DNA from: Lactiplantibacillus garii
Lineage (GTDB): Bacteria; Bacillota; Bacilli; Lactobacillales; Lactobacillaceae
Direction of reading: 5' to 3'
Assembly: GCF_003885105.1 (NCBI RefSeq)
Contig: NZ_QWZQ01000001.1
Span: 1-64,000 of the forward strand
Length of the DNA stretch: 64,000 bases
Shown here: in pieces, positions 55,445-64,000 of the stretch
Layout of the letters: each line of letters starts with the position of its first letter
Numbering within the stretch: position 1 is the first letter of the stretch
Position numbers and translations under genes: made by a program
Notes under the pieces: generated by a model
The model's input: the letters and a program-made list of their open reading frames with translations, nothing else
The model's database searches: none
What the model was told of the DNA's origin: nothing

Positions 55445-55557
55445 TTGTGCGCAACTCCCTTCTCATCTATTACGATAATTATACAAATCTCAGTCCCCAT
55501 TGACAACTCGGTTCAAGGAAACTTAGCAAAGGCAACACATTTCAGTCACACTTTTTT

Positions 55558-55593
55558 GTAAAAAAGCGTGCCACCGTCCATGGTGACACGCCT
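55558..55593 (-). terminator. Terminator after kimA
   Basis: GCGTGTCACC pairs with GGTGGCACGC; TTTTTT follows on the minus strand. Confidence 0.85.
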
Positions 55594-55601
55594 TAATTTA
55601 A

Positions 55602-57437
55602 CTATTCTTTTAAATGGTAATTATAAGTTGAAACGATAATATTTTCCCGTGAATTTAATACCGCCCGTAAACGCAGACTCGTCTGGTTATGCAGAATGTT
55701 CTGCCAAGGTTTCTTCGGCACAAATTGTGGAACTAGCACGGTCGTTGAGAAGTTACGTTCCGCGGCCCGCTTAGCAATCACGTCACAAAAACGCAAGGTT
55801 GGCGTTGCAATTGACCGGTATGATGAATGAATATCCACGAAACGCACGTCCGGGAAGGTCGATTTAAATTCAGCCGCCGTTTTATGCTCTTTTTCGGGAT
55901 TTTCGTCAAAGGAAACGTGCATGGCAATCACGTAGTCCCCAATGGAGCGGGCATAGTTGACCGCCTGGGCCGTCACCCGCGTCACGTTTGAAACCAAGAC
56001 GATCACCGTCGCACCATCGTAGTCGTGGAGTTCCGCCTTTTCTTTCGCAATCACCCGCAGCTGTGCGGCCACCCGAATGTAGTGGACGTGAATACGGTAG
56101 AACATGTAAAGCAAAAGCGGCATCACAACTAAGTAAGGCCAAACGTTGCCAAAGTGGAGTGCAAACAAGGAAACCACTAGGCCAAGTGAAATTAGCGCGC
56201 CAAGTAAGTTAACGGTCGCCTTCATCCACCACCAAGCGCCCCGCTCGCGGAACCAGTGAATGATCATCCCGGACTGGGATAACGTAAACGGCACAAACAC
56301 CCCAACCGCGTATAACGGAATCAACAGCGTCGTTTTTCCGTGGAAAATAAAGATCAGCGCAATGGCGCCAACGGCCAGCGAGATGATCCCGTTCGAGTAG
56401 CCCAGCCGGTCCCCACGATCCATGTAAGCGTGGGGTAAAAACTTATCCTTAGCGAGGTTATACGCCAAGATTGGAAACGCTGAGAACCCGGTATTGGCTG
56501 CCACCGCTAAGATTAACGCCGTAGCGAGTTGCAGCAAGTAATAGAACAAACCGTGGCCAAAGACGGCGGTCGCAATTTGTGATAACACCGTGTTGTCAGC
56601 CTGGGGCTTAATGCCCAAGTAATAACTTAAATAGGTGATTCCTGCAAAGAACGCGGCTAACACAATCGACATAATTGCCAGCGTATTAGCGGCGTTTTTA
56701 CGTTTAGGCCGTTTAAAGTTTGGCACCGCGTTACTAATGGCTTCAACCCCGGTCAGTGAAGACGACCCGGAAGAAAAGGCCCGTAAAAACAGTACCAACG
56801 TCATCCCCTGCACCGGTGCACCAACTGCCGCCGACGCGTGGTACGTCAAATTACCACTGGCAATGTTAACGACTCCCCATAGGATCATTCCGATAATCAT
56901 GATAATGAAGAAATAAACCGGAAAAGTTAAAAATGAAGCGGATTCCCGCATTCCCCGTAAATTTAACGCCATGATGGCAATCACGATCAGTACGGCAATC
57001 AACACTTGGTAGTTAGTCAACGCCGGAACGGCCGAAGTAATCGCTTCGGTCCCGGAAGTCACGGAAACCGCCACGGTCAACATGTAGTCAACGAGTAGTG
57101 AGCCACCAGCAACTAACCCCGCCGGCCGACCCCAGTTCGTACTGGCAACCACGTAGGCCCCGCCACCAGACGGGTACGCCTTGATAATTTGGCGGTACGA
57201 CATGGTAATGGCAAATAAGAGCACCAACACTAACGCCGCAGCGTAGAGTTGATACATCAAGGCGGCCGCTGAAAGTGTAATTAAGACGGTCGTGATTTGT
57301 TCAGTACCATAGGCAACTGATGACAACGCATCCGAAGACAGCAGCGCCAGGGCCTTGAACTTAGTGAGCGCCTGCCCACCCTCATCCATGGTTTTTAACG
57401 GTTTCCCGATTAACAACCGTTTTAAATAACGCCACAT
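55602..57437 (-). CDS. kimA: KimA/YdaO-type potassium transporter (APC superfamily)
   Basis: A 611-residue protein with twelve membrane helices in about 1-455 and a soluble C-terminal domain. The start (LLIGKPLKTMDEGGQALTKFKALALLSSDALSSVAYGTEQI), the internal YPSGGGAYVV and LTGVEAISNAVPNF blocks and the end (VPKKPWQNILHNQ...IIVSTYNYHLKE) resemble Bacillus KimA, a high-affinity K+/H+ symporter inhibited by c-di-AMP. General annotation would call it an amino acid permease. I see no c-di-AMP riboswitch in its leader; two palindromes there may be operators. Confidence 0.85.
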   Translation of the reverse strand: MWRYLKRLLIGKPLKTMDEGGQALTKFKALALLSSDALSSVAYGTEQITTVLITLSAAALMYQLYAAALVLVLLFAITMSYRQIIKAYPSGGGAYVVASTNWGRPAGLVAGGSLLVDYMLTVAVSVTSGTEAITSAVPALTNYQVLIAVLIVIAIMALNLRGMRESASFLTFPVYFFIIMIIGMILWGVVNIASGNLTYHASAAVGAPVQGMTLVLFLRAFSSGSSSLTGVEAISNAVPNFKRPKRKNAANTLAIMSIVLAAFFAGITYLSYYLGIKPQADNTVLSQIATAVFGHGLFYYLLQLATALILAVAANTGFSAFPILAYNLAKDKFLPHAYMDRGDRLGYSNGIISLAVGAIALIFIFHGKTTLLIPLYAVGVFVPFTLSQSGMIIHWFRERGAWWWMKATVNLLGALISLGLVVSLFALHFGNVWPYLVVMPLLLYMFYRIHVHYIRVAAQLRVIAKEKAELHDYDGATVIVLVSNVTRVTAQAVNYARSIGDYVIAMHVSFDENPEKEHKTAAEFKSTFPDVRFVDIHSSYRSIATPTLRFCDVIAKRAAERNFSTTVLVPQFVPKKPWQNILHNQTSLRLRAVLNSRENIIVSTYNYHLKE

Positions 57438-57483
57438 GATAATAACTCCTTTATTTCAAAAATAATTATTCCCAAGTAAGCTA

Positions 57484-57523
57484 AGTCAAAGTAGATTTTA
57501 CTACTTTAAATTAGTAAATACTA
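57484..57523 (-). promoter_or_regulatory. Paired palindromes at the kimA promoter
   Basis: AAAGTAG-ATTTTA-CTACTTT at 57488-57507 and TAGTA-AA-TACTA at 57512-57523 lie next to and just upstream of the minus-strand -35 TTGACT (57489-57484). The placement suits a repressor or activator site. The protein is unknown. Confidence 0.5.
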
Positions 57524-57642
57524 CACGTTAAAATGGCATTCAATTAAATTCTCAACCAATTTTTTCGTCAACGATTGATTCTAACGCTCAGTGTCCCGCA
57601 AATCAACACCTCATTTTAAATTAATCTAGGGTGCTTGGCACA

Positions 57643-57672
57643 AAAAAACACCCACTCAATCGAGTGGGTGTT
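57643..57672 (-). terminator. Terminator after groEL
   Basis: AACACCCACTC/GAGTGGGTGTT stem with a run of T on the minus strand. Confidence 0.88.
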
Positions 57673-57690
57673 AACCGGCTTAATAACGGT

Positions 57691-59319
<1,629 letters not shown>

Positions 59320-59372
59320 TTAATTTCACCTCATGAATAGTTTTTGTTTAGAATAAAATAATTTTAAATGGA

Positions 59373-59657
59373 TTAGTCTTCGACTGCGACAATGTCCTTT
59401 TCATGTAAAACGAGGTACTTGGTTCCTTCGTACTTAACTTCAGTACCGGCGTACTTGTCGAACAATACTTGATCGCCGACTTTCACGCTTGGGGTAACCT
59501 TCGTCCCGTTATCTAAAACACGACCGTCGTTAACGGCAACAACTTTACCGCTTTGGGGCTTTTCCTTAGCGTTGTTGGCAATAACGATACCGCCAATCGT
59601 TTGTTCTTCTTCTTCTTGTTGTTGCAAGATAACGCGATCACCTAATGGTTTTAACAC
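59373..59657 (-). CDS. groES: Co-chaperonin GroES
   Basis: A 94-residue lid subunit. It begins [35 protein letters not shown], where the mobile loop (about 17-34) that contacts GroEL is seen, and ends [11 protein letters not shown]. First gene of the operon, preceded by CIRCE and AGGGA. Confidence 0.97.
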   Translation of the reverse strand: MLKPLGDRVILQQQEEEEQTIGGIVIANNAKEKPQSGKVVAVNDGRVLDNGTKVTPSVKVGDQVLFDKYAGTEVKYEGTKYLVLHEKDIVAVED

Positions 59658-59684
59658 GTGAATCCCTCCATTTATTTTTCTTTT

Positions 59685-59723
59685 TTAGCACTCTTAATAC
59701 TCAAGTGCTAATCACAAAGTCAA
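59685..59723 (-). promoter_or_regulatory. CIRCE operator and groES-groEL promoter
   Basis: TTAGCACTC-N9-AAGTGCTAA (59685-59711) is the CIRCE repeat with one mismatch. The minus-strand promoter TTGACT (59723-59718), spacer 18, TATTAA (59699-59694) overlaps it, so HrcA would block transcription. A second possible promoter (TTGCAT-N16-TATAGT) lies just upstream. Confidence 0.9.
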
Positions 59724-59849
59724 CTATATCATTTTGATTTGAGAATGCAAGTGATTTGTCAATTATTAGTCAAAGAATGTCAAATCGACTATAATGGGAA
59801 TACTTAAGTTGAACGACTTCTAAAATCAACCAATTAAGGACGTGAGTTA

Positions 59850-60488
59850 ATGGCTAATCGCCGCCAATCGCTGATCATTTTGATCCTCTACTTTATTATT
59901 TACGCATTACCAAGCTTACTGGTCGCTTTTTTTCACCAGTTAGGTTCACAAGTTTTCATCATTCAAACGGTCGACTACTTAGTTGGGGCCGTCCTGCTGA
60001 TCTGGGCCGCCTCCCGGATGCGCGAACGCAACCCGCTGGAACAGCACCCGCGTAACTGGCTAATCACCATTATTTGGGGGCTGGCCGGCACCATTTTGGT
60101 CATCGCGGGTCAGGCCGTGATCCTTCAAATCACTCAATTACTCGGTCAGTCGACGGCGTCTACTAATACGACGACCCTCCTAACCGTCGGGCAGCAGTAC
60201 CCGTTCTTTTTCGCGGCAATCATGGTGGGCGCGCCAATCATGGAAGAAATCGTCTTTCGGAAAGTCATTTTTGGAAACTTTGCGCCGGTAACTGGTCAAA
60301 TCGGGGCCGCGCTGATCTCCAGTGTGTTCTTCAGCTTCGCCCACGCGGATGGTCATTTTATCCTGTACGCTTTCATTGGCCTGCTATTCTGTTGGTTATA
60401 CCGACAGACTGGTCGAATCCAAACGTCAATGATTGCCCACATTCTAATGAACACCGCCGTTATTTTACCAACTTTACTCGGAAAGTAA
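59850..60488 (+). CDS. CPBP-family intramembrane metalloprotease (Abi/CAAX-like)
   Basis: A 212-residue protein with about six to seven membrane helices. Catalytic motifs: Glu132-Glu133 with Arg137 in MEEIVFRKV, His165 in FSFAHADG, and His197 with Asn201 in HILMNT. CPBP proteases cleave within membranes; in lactobacilli some sit with bacteriocin immunity genes, but no bacteriocin gene is near here. Substrate unknown. Diverges from groES, converges on rex. Confidence 0.88.
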   Translation: MANRRQSLIILILYFIIYALPSLLVAFFHQLGSQVFIIQTVDYLVGAVLLIWAASRMRERNPLEQHPRNWLITIIWGLAGTILVIAGQAVILQITQLLGQSTASTNTTTLLTVGQQYPFFFAAIMVGAPIMEEIVFRKVIFGNFAPVTGQIGAALISSVFFSFAHADGHFILYAFIGLLFCWLYRQTGRIQTSMIAHILMNTAVILPTLLGK

Positions 60489-60500
60489 TTAATAGCCAAA

Positions 60501-60533
60501 TAAAAACGCCCGGATAAATTTCCGAGCGTTTTT
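60501..60533. terminator. Bidirectional terminator between CPBP gene and rex
   Basis: AAAAACGC and GCGTTTTT enclose CGGA/TCCG pairing; T runs on both strands. Confidence 0.85.
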
Positions 60534-60534
60534 G

Positions 60535-61200
60535 CTATTCGTCATCACTATCGCCGTGGTCACCTAATTGTTCACCGTAGTGTTCAATAAAGTAGATTAG
60601 CGTCTGTAATTCGTTGGTTAAATCAACGTTTTGAACCCGCACCGTATCTGGTACTGAGATGCGTAACGGTGTGAAGTTCATAATTCCCTTCACGTTAGCA
60701 TCGACCAGTTCGTCAGTAATATCCTGAACAACGGTCGTTGGCACCGTTAAAATGGCGATTTCAATTTGCTGTTCGATCAGTTGTTTTTTGAGTTCCGTCA
60801 TTGGGTAAACCGGCACACCGCTTTGTACCGTGTTAGCAATGGCTTCATTAACGTCGAAGGCCGCGGAGATCCGCACGTTACTATTTTTATGAAAGTTAAA
60901 GTTTAATAACGCGTGACCTAAGTTCCCAACCCCGATCAACGCCACGTTAGTTAGCGTGTCCTGATTCAAAATCTTCTTGAAAAAGGCCAACAACTTCTCA
61001 ACGTCGTACCCGTAACCCCGTTTACCTAAAGCCCCAAAATACGAAAAGTCCCGCCGAATCGTTGCTGAATCGACCTTGACCGCCTCGGATAATTCCGTAG
61101 ATGAAACCCGCTTTTTATCGGCATCCAAAAGGATATTAAGATAACGGTAATAAATCGGTAACCGTTTCGCCGTTGCCCGGGGAATTTTTGTTTCTGCCAT
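60535..61200 (-). CDS. rex: Redox-sensing repressor Rex
   Basis: A 221-residue repressor. The N-terminal winged helix (about 1-75: [48 protein letters not shown]) binds TTGTGA-type operators; the Rossmann domain ([12 protein letters not shown] near 90-101) senses the NADH/NAD+ ratio; the C-terminal helix swaps between subunits. A Rex-like site lies on the nox promoter in this window. TTGTGAA half-sites near its own start hint at self-control, but no full site is present. Confidence 0.96.
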   Translation of the reverse strand: MAETKIPRATAKRLPIYYRYLNILLDADKKRVSSTELSEAVKVDSATIRRDFSYFGALGKRGYGYDVEKLLAFFKKILNQDTLTNVALIGVGNLGHALLNFNFHKNSNVRISAAFDVNEAIANTVQSGVPVYPMTELKKQLIEQQIEIAILTVPTTVVQDITDELVDANVKGIMNFTPLRISVPDTVRVQNVDLTNELQTLIYFIEHYGEQLGDHGDSDDE

Positions 61201-61368
61201 TCGGACAATCCCTCCTTACCAAAAGTTTGTGAATTTGCTGACACTATTCTAGCATAATGCGTCACTTTGTGAAATAATAATTACCTATTATTCCGTATTA
61301 CTAGGGCGCGCCGTTACAATATGCTACAATTATGTGACGAATCAAATGTGAAAGGAGCTTAAAAAAGC

Positions 61369-63348
61369 GTGATTTTACTACAAGTACAGCAAGTCATGCG
61401 GCGTTTTGGCGCCGATGTCTTGTTCGATAACGTACAAATGGACATCCAAGAACACGCCCGGGTTGCCTTAGTTGGTCGTAACGGGGCGGGGAAATCGACC
61501 CTGCTGAAAATGATTGCGGGCGAAACCGTGCCCGACGAAGGTCAGATCTCCATGCGCAAGGACTTGACGATTGGCTACTTAGCCCAAGACCAAGGTCTCG
61601 ATAGTCACAATACGATCTGGGAAGAAATGAGCAGCGTATTTGCCGAGGTCCACGCCTTAGAGGATCAGATGCACCGCTTAGAAAACCAACTCAGCGACCC
61701 AGCCGTCATCGCGGATGAGCAGGCTTACCAACAAACCTTAAAAACCTACGACCAGGTCCAAACCACCTTTCAACAAAAAAATGGGTACGGCTACCGTGCC
61801 GAAATTCGGGGGGTGTTACACGGATTCCAATTCGGTGCCGACGTGTATGATAAATCAGTCACCGAACTTTCCGGTGGGCAAAAAACCCAGTTGGCGCTCG
61901 CTAAACTATTACTCGAAAAACGCGACCTCTTGATCCTGGACGAACCGACCAACCACTTGGACGTCGAAACGTTGACCTGGCTAGAAGGTTACCTCCAGTC
62001 TTATACCGGTGCGCTGTTAATCGTTTCCCATGACCGTTACTTCTTAGACCGGGTCGTTAACGAAGTCTACGACCTGTCCCACCACGAAATGGTCCACTAC
62101 ACCGGTAACTACGACCAGTACGTCCAAGAAAAGGCGGCCCGGATTCAGGCCCAGTGGAAACACTACGAAAAACAGCAGGCCGAAATTAGTAAGCTTGAAG
62201 ACTTTGTCAATAAAAACATCGTCCGCGCATCCACCACGAAACGGGCCCAGTCCCGGCGCAAACAGCTCGCTAAGATGGACCGGCTCGAACGTCCTGACAG
62301 CGATGACAAGACTGCCCATTTTGGCTTTCACGCCGCTAAGCAGAGTGGTAACATCGTGCTGACCGTCAAGGACGCCGCCGTGGGTTATCAAGGTAAAGTC
62401 TTATCCGAACCGGACAACCTCAACGTGAAAAAGCACGAGGCGATTGCCATCGTTGGCCCGAACGGAATCGGTAAATCGACCCTGTTAAAAAGTATTTTAG
62501 GCCAAATTCCTTTCATTAAAGGGCAGGCCGTCTTCGGGACTAACGTGGTAACTGGTTATTACGACCAAGAGCAACGCAACTTACACGATAACAAGACCGT
62601 TTTAAGTGAACTATGGGACGAACACCCGACGACTCCCGAAAAAGATATTCGGACGATCCTCGGCAGTTTCCTATTTACTGGTGAAGACGTTGATAAACCG
62701 ATTCACGCCCTCTCCGGTGGTGAACGGGCCCGCTTGCTGCTCACTAAACTAGCCATGCAAAACAACAATTTCTTAATTTTAGATGAACCGACCAACCACT
62801 TGGACATTGATAGTCGGGAAGTCTTGGAAGTGGCCCTTAACGATTTTGACGGGACCCTGTTATTCGTTTCCCACGACCGTTACTTTATTAACCAGGTCGC
62901 AACCAGCGTCGTCGAAGTTTCACCCACGGGGACCGAACTGTTCCTGGGTGATTACGACTACTACGTGGATAAAAAGCAGGAACAAGAAGAATTAGCTGCC
63001 GCGGCGGCCAGTTCAGCGGCAGAGCAGGAAGCAGCCGCAAACCCGGAGGCAACTCCCGTTTCAGCAGCCGCCCCGCTTTCCAAGGGTCAGCAGGACTACC
63101 AGGCCAGCAAGCAACAGCAACGTGACAAACGGAAGCTGGAGCGCTCAGTCGCGGCCCTCGAAGAAAAAATGAACGACTTGGAATCACAGGCCAACGCCAT
63201 TCAAGAAGAAATGGCCCAGCCCGAAAACTTTTCCGACTCTGGTAAACTGGGTGACTTGCAAAAACAGTTAGACGCACTCAATGCCGAACAGGAACAAGCC
63301 GAAACGGAATGGACCGAACAGGCCGAGGAACTCGAAAATCTTGACTAA
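61369..63348 (+). CDS. ABC-F family ATPase with C-terminal coiled coil (YdiF/Uup type)
   Basis: A 659-residue cytoplasmic protein with two ATPase modules and no membrane part. First Walker A VGRNGAGKSTLL near 35, signature LSGGQKTQLALA near 167; second Walker A VGPNGIGKSTLL near 363, signature LSGGERARLLLT near 447. A linker of about 80 residues separates them. A Lys/Glu-rich coiled coil follows (570-659). ABC-F proteins act on ribosomes; those with this tail are YdiF-like. The tail is preceded by an Ala-rich stretch. The start is GTG with AAAGGAG about 11 nt away, and it diverges from rex. Confidence 0.88.
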   Translation: MILLQVQQVMRRFGADVLFDNVQMDIQEHARVALVGRNGAGKSTLLKMIAGETVPDEGQISMRKDLTIGYLAQDQGLDSHNTIWEEMSSVFAEVHALEDQMHRLENQLSDPAVIADEQAYQQTLKTYDQVQTTFQQKNGYGYRAEIRGVLHGFQFGADVYDKSVTELSGGQKTQLALAKLLLEKRDLLILDEPTNHLDVETLTWLEGYLQSYTGALLIVSHDRYFLDRVVNEVYDLSHHEMVHYTGNYDQYVQEKAARIQAQWKHYEKQQAEISKLEDFVNKNIVRASTTKRAQSRRKQLAKMDRLERPDSDDKTAHFGFHAAKQSGNIVLTVKDAAVGYQGKVLSEPDNLNVKKHEAIAIVGPNGIGKSTLLKSILGQIPFIKGQAVFGTNVVTGYYDQEQRNLHDNKTVLSELWDEHPTTPEKDIRTILGSFLFTGEDVDKPIHALSGGERARLLLTKLAMQNNNFLILDEPTNHLDIDSREVLEVALNDFDGTLLFVSHDRYFINQVATSVVEVSPTGTELFLGDYDYYVDKKQEQEELAAAAASSAAEQEAAANPEATPVSAAAPLSKGQQDYQASKQQQRDKRKLERSVAALEEKMNDLESQANAIQEEMAQPENFSDSGKLGDLQKQLDALNAEQEQAETEWTEQAEELENLD

Positions 63349-63368
63349 CAAAAAATAACAGCGTGTGC

Positions 63369-63467
63369 CAAAAGTCGGTTAGCCGGTGAGCATTAACGGC
63401 GGATGGCGCATAATCCTGAGCTTGGATTGTTTGACATACGGGGTTAAGCGGAGCCCGTTGACTTTTG
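63369..63467. repeat. Short element bounded by inverted repeats
   Basis: CAAAAGTC (63369-63376) and GACTTTTG (63460-63467) bound a 99-bp GC-richer segment with no ORF of credible size, between the ABC-F stop and a terminator. It may be a small repeat or part of a structured RNA. No second copy is seen in the window. Confidence 0.35.
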
Positions 63468-63499
63468 AAACCCGTTTCGACAATAATTATTCGAAGATG

Positions 63500-63537
63500 A
63501 ATAAGAGGCTGTGACATAAGTCACAGCCTCTTATTTT
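63500..63537. terminator. Bidirectional terminator between ABC-F and AraC-type genes
   Basis: AATAAGAGGCTGTGAC pairs with GTCACAGCCTCTTATT; T runs on both strands. Confidence 0.9.
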
Positions 63538-64000
63538 TGGTTCCGGTTAGTCCCCTGACGCCGGTATTGCGTTGGCGATAGGCCGTAAATCTTTTCAAAC
63601 GCCGCGATAAAGCGCTGCGCACTACTAAAACCGTTATCCAGCGCAATATCAATAATTTTCATCGAAGTGGTGTTTAATTGGTTTTCCGCCATCTCGACCC
63701 TTAAGTTTAGTAAGTAGTCCCGAAATCCCAAGCCCACTTCCTGTCGAAATAGGTGGCTAAAATATGTGGGGGATAACTGGTAGTGGCGGGCAAATTGTCG
63801 CAAAGTTAGTTTGGAACGGTAGTCCGCGTGCAGGGTCGTCAGCGTCGACTTGATCCGGTAGTCACAATGAATGTGCTCTTCACCGCCCCGGATGAGCCGG
63901 GCCCGCGTGGTTATCAGGTACAAAATTTGGTAAAGCTGCGCACCGATCCGCAACTGGTACCCCGGTGTCCGTTGCCGATACCAGTGTCCAATCAACCGCA
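63531..64000 (-). CDS. AraC-family transcriptional regulator, 5' partial
   Basis: The open frame runs past the right edge of the window, giving at least 156 residues of the C-terminal part. The double helix-turn-helix is at about residues 60-145 of the visible part (LTLRQFARHYQLSPTYFSHLFRQEVGLGFRDYLLNLRVEMAENQLNTTSMKIIDIALDNGFSSAQRFIAAFEKIYGLSPTQYRR). The N-terminal effector (probably cupin) domain is only partly seen. Target genes probably lie outside the window. Confidence 0.85.
   Translation of the reverse strand, partial: RLIGHWYRQRTPGYQLRIGAQLYQILYLITTRARLIRGGEEHIHCDYRIKSTLTTLHADYRSKLTLRQFARHYQLSPTYFSHLFRQEVGLGFRDYLLNLRVEMAENQLNTTSMKIIDIALDNGFSSAQRFIAAFEKIYGLSPTQYRRQGTNRNQK

Noticed and set aside
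57438-57642. c-di-AMP (ydaO) riboswitch ahead of kimA
   Set aside because: The expected conserved blocks of that RNA were not seen in the leader; a covariance search would be needed to exclude a divergent form.
59850-60488. Bacteriocin immunity role for the CPBP protease
   Set aside because: No bacteriocin precursor, double-glycine leader or ABC exporter gene lies around it.
61201-61290. Rex operator for self-control of rex
   Set aside because: TTGTGAA half-sites are present, but none has a matching TCACAA at the right spacing.

Overview
The window is chromosomal DNA from a Lactobacillaceae species (Firmicutes, Lactobacillales). This rests on the gene order comFA-comFC-hpf-secA-prfB, rapZ-yvcK-whiA and hprK-lgt-gpsA-galU, on CIRCE and SOS-type sites of Gram-positive form, on Shine-Dalgarno sequences close to AGGAGG, and on frequent TTG and GTG starts. 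I cannot resolve genus or species from the sequence alone. No rRNA, tRNA or CRISPR array was seen. Most genes are on the minus strand.

Layout. 1-2.2 kb: the start of an IS transposase gene, then an OppA-type peptide-binding lipoprotein behind a leader carrying a small Cys-rich ORF and a strong terminator. 2.2-9.6 kb: whiA-yvcK-rapZ, an HdeD-like protein, argG-argH, a small membrane protein and luxS. 9.6-17.4 kb: uvrB-uvrA, an HD phosphohydrolase, an MFS exporter and a VanX-like dipeptidase. 17.5-21.5 kb: phosphoglucomutase, a DUF3290/DUF421 pair and thioredoxin reductase. 21.6-32.4 kb: an exopolysaccharide synthase cluster of the BcsA/BcsB type, headed by an NADH oxidase and facing a divergent EAL protein. 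32.5-37.2 kb: hprK-lgt-gpsA-galU and two small membrane-protein genes. 37.3-45.7 kb: pstS-C-A-B-B-phoU, phoP-phoR and a PDZ membrane protein. 45.9-53.1 kb: secA-prfB (with programmed frameshift), hpf, comFA-comFC and a YigZ-family gene. 53.1-64 kb: a second pstS, tagO, a KimA-type potassium transporter, groES-groEL, a CPBP protease, rex, an ABC-F protein and a partial AraC-type regulator.

How the parts connect. Phosphoglucomutase and GalU make UDP-glucose, a plausible donor for the membrane glycosyltransferase of the polysaccharide cluster. That cluster ends with a membrane protein whose GGDEF domain is degenerate and is flanked by an EAL protein with intact key residues, pointing to c-di-GMP input. 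The NADH oxidase gene is only 13 nt from the first polysaccharide gene and has a Rex-like operator on its promoter; rex is also in this window. Both pstS genes carry Pho boxes with the same spacing, linking the orphan pstS to the PhoPR system encoded beside the pst operon. The most unusual element is the Cys-codon leader ORF plus terminator ahead of the oppA-like gene, which looks like a cysteine-sensing transcription attenuator. Starts of several genes were moved from the longest reading frame on Shine-Dalgarno evidence; each case is stated in the entry.
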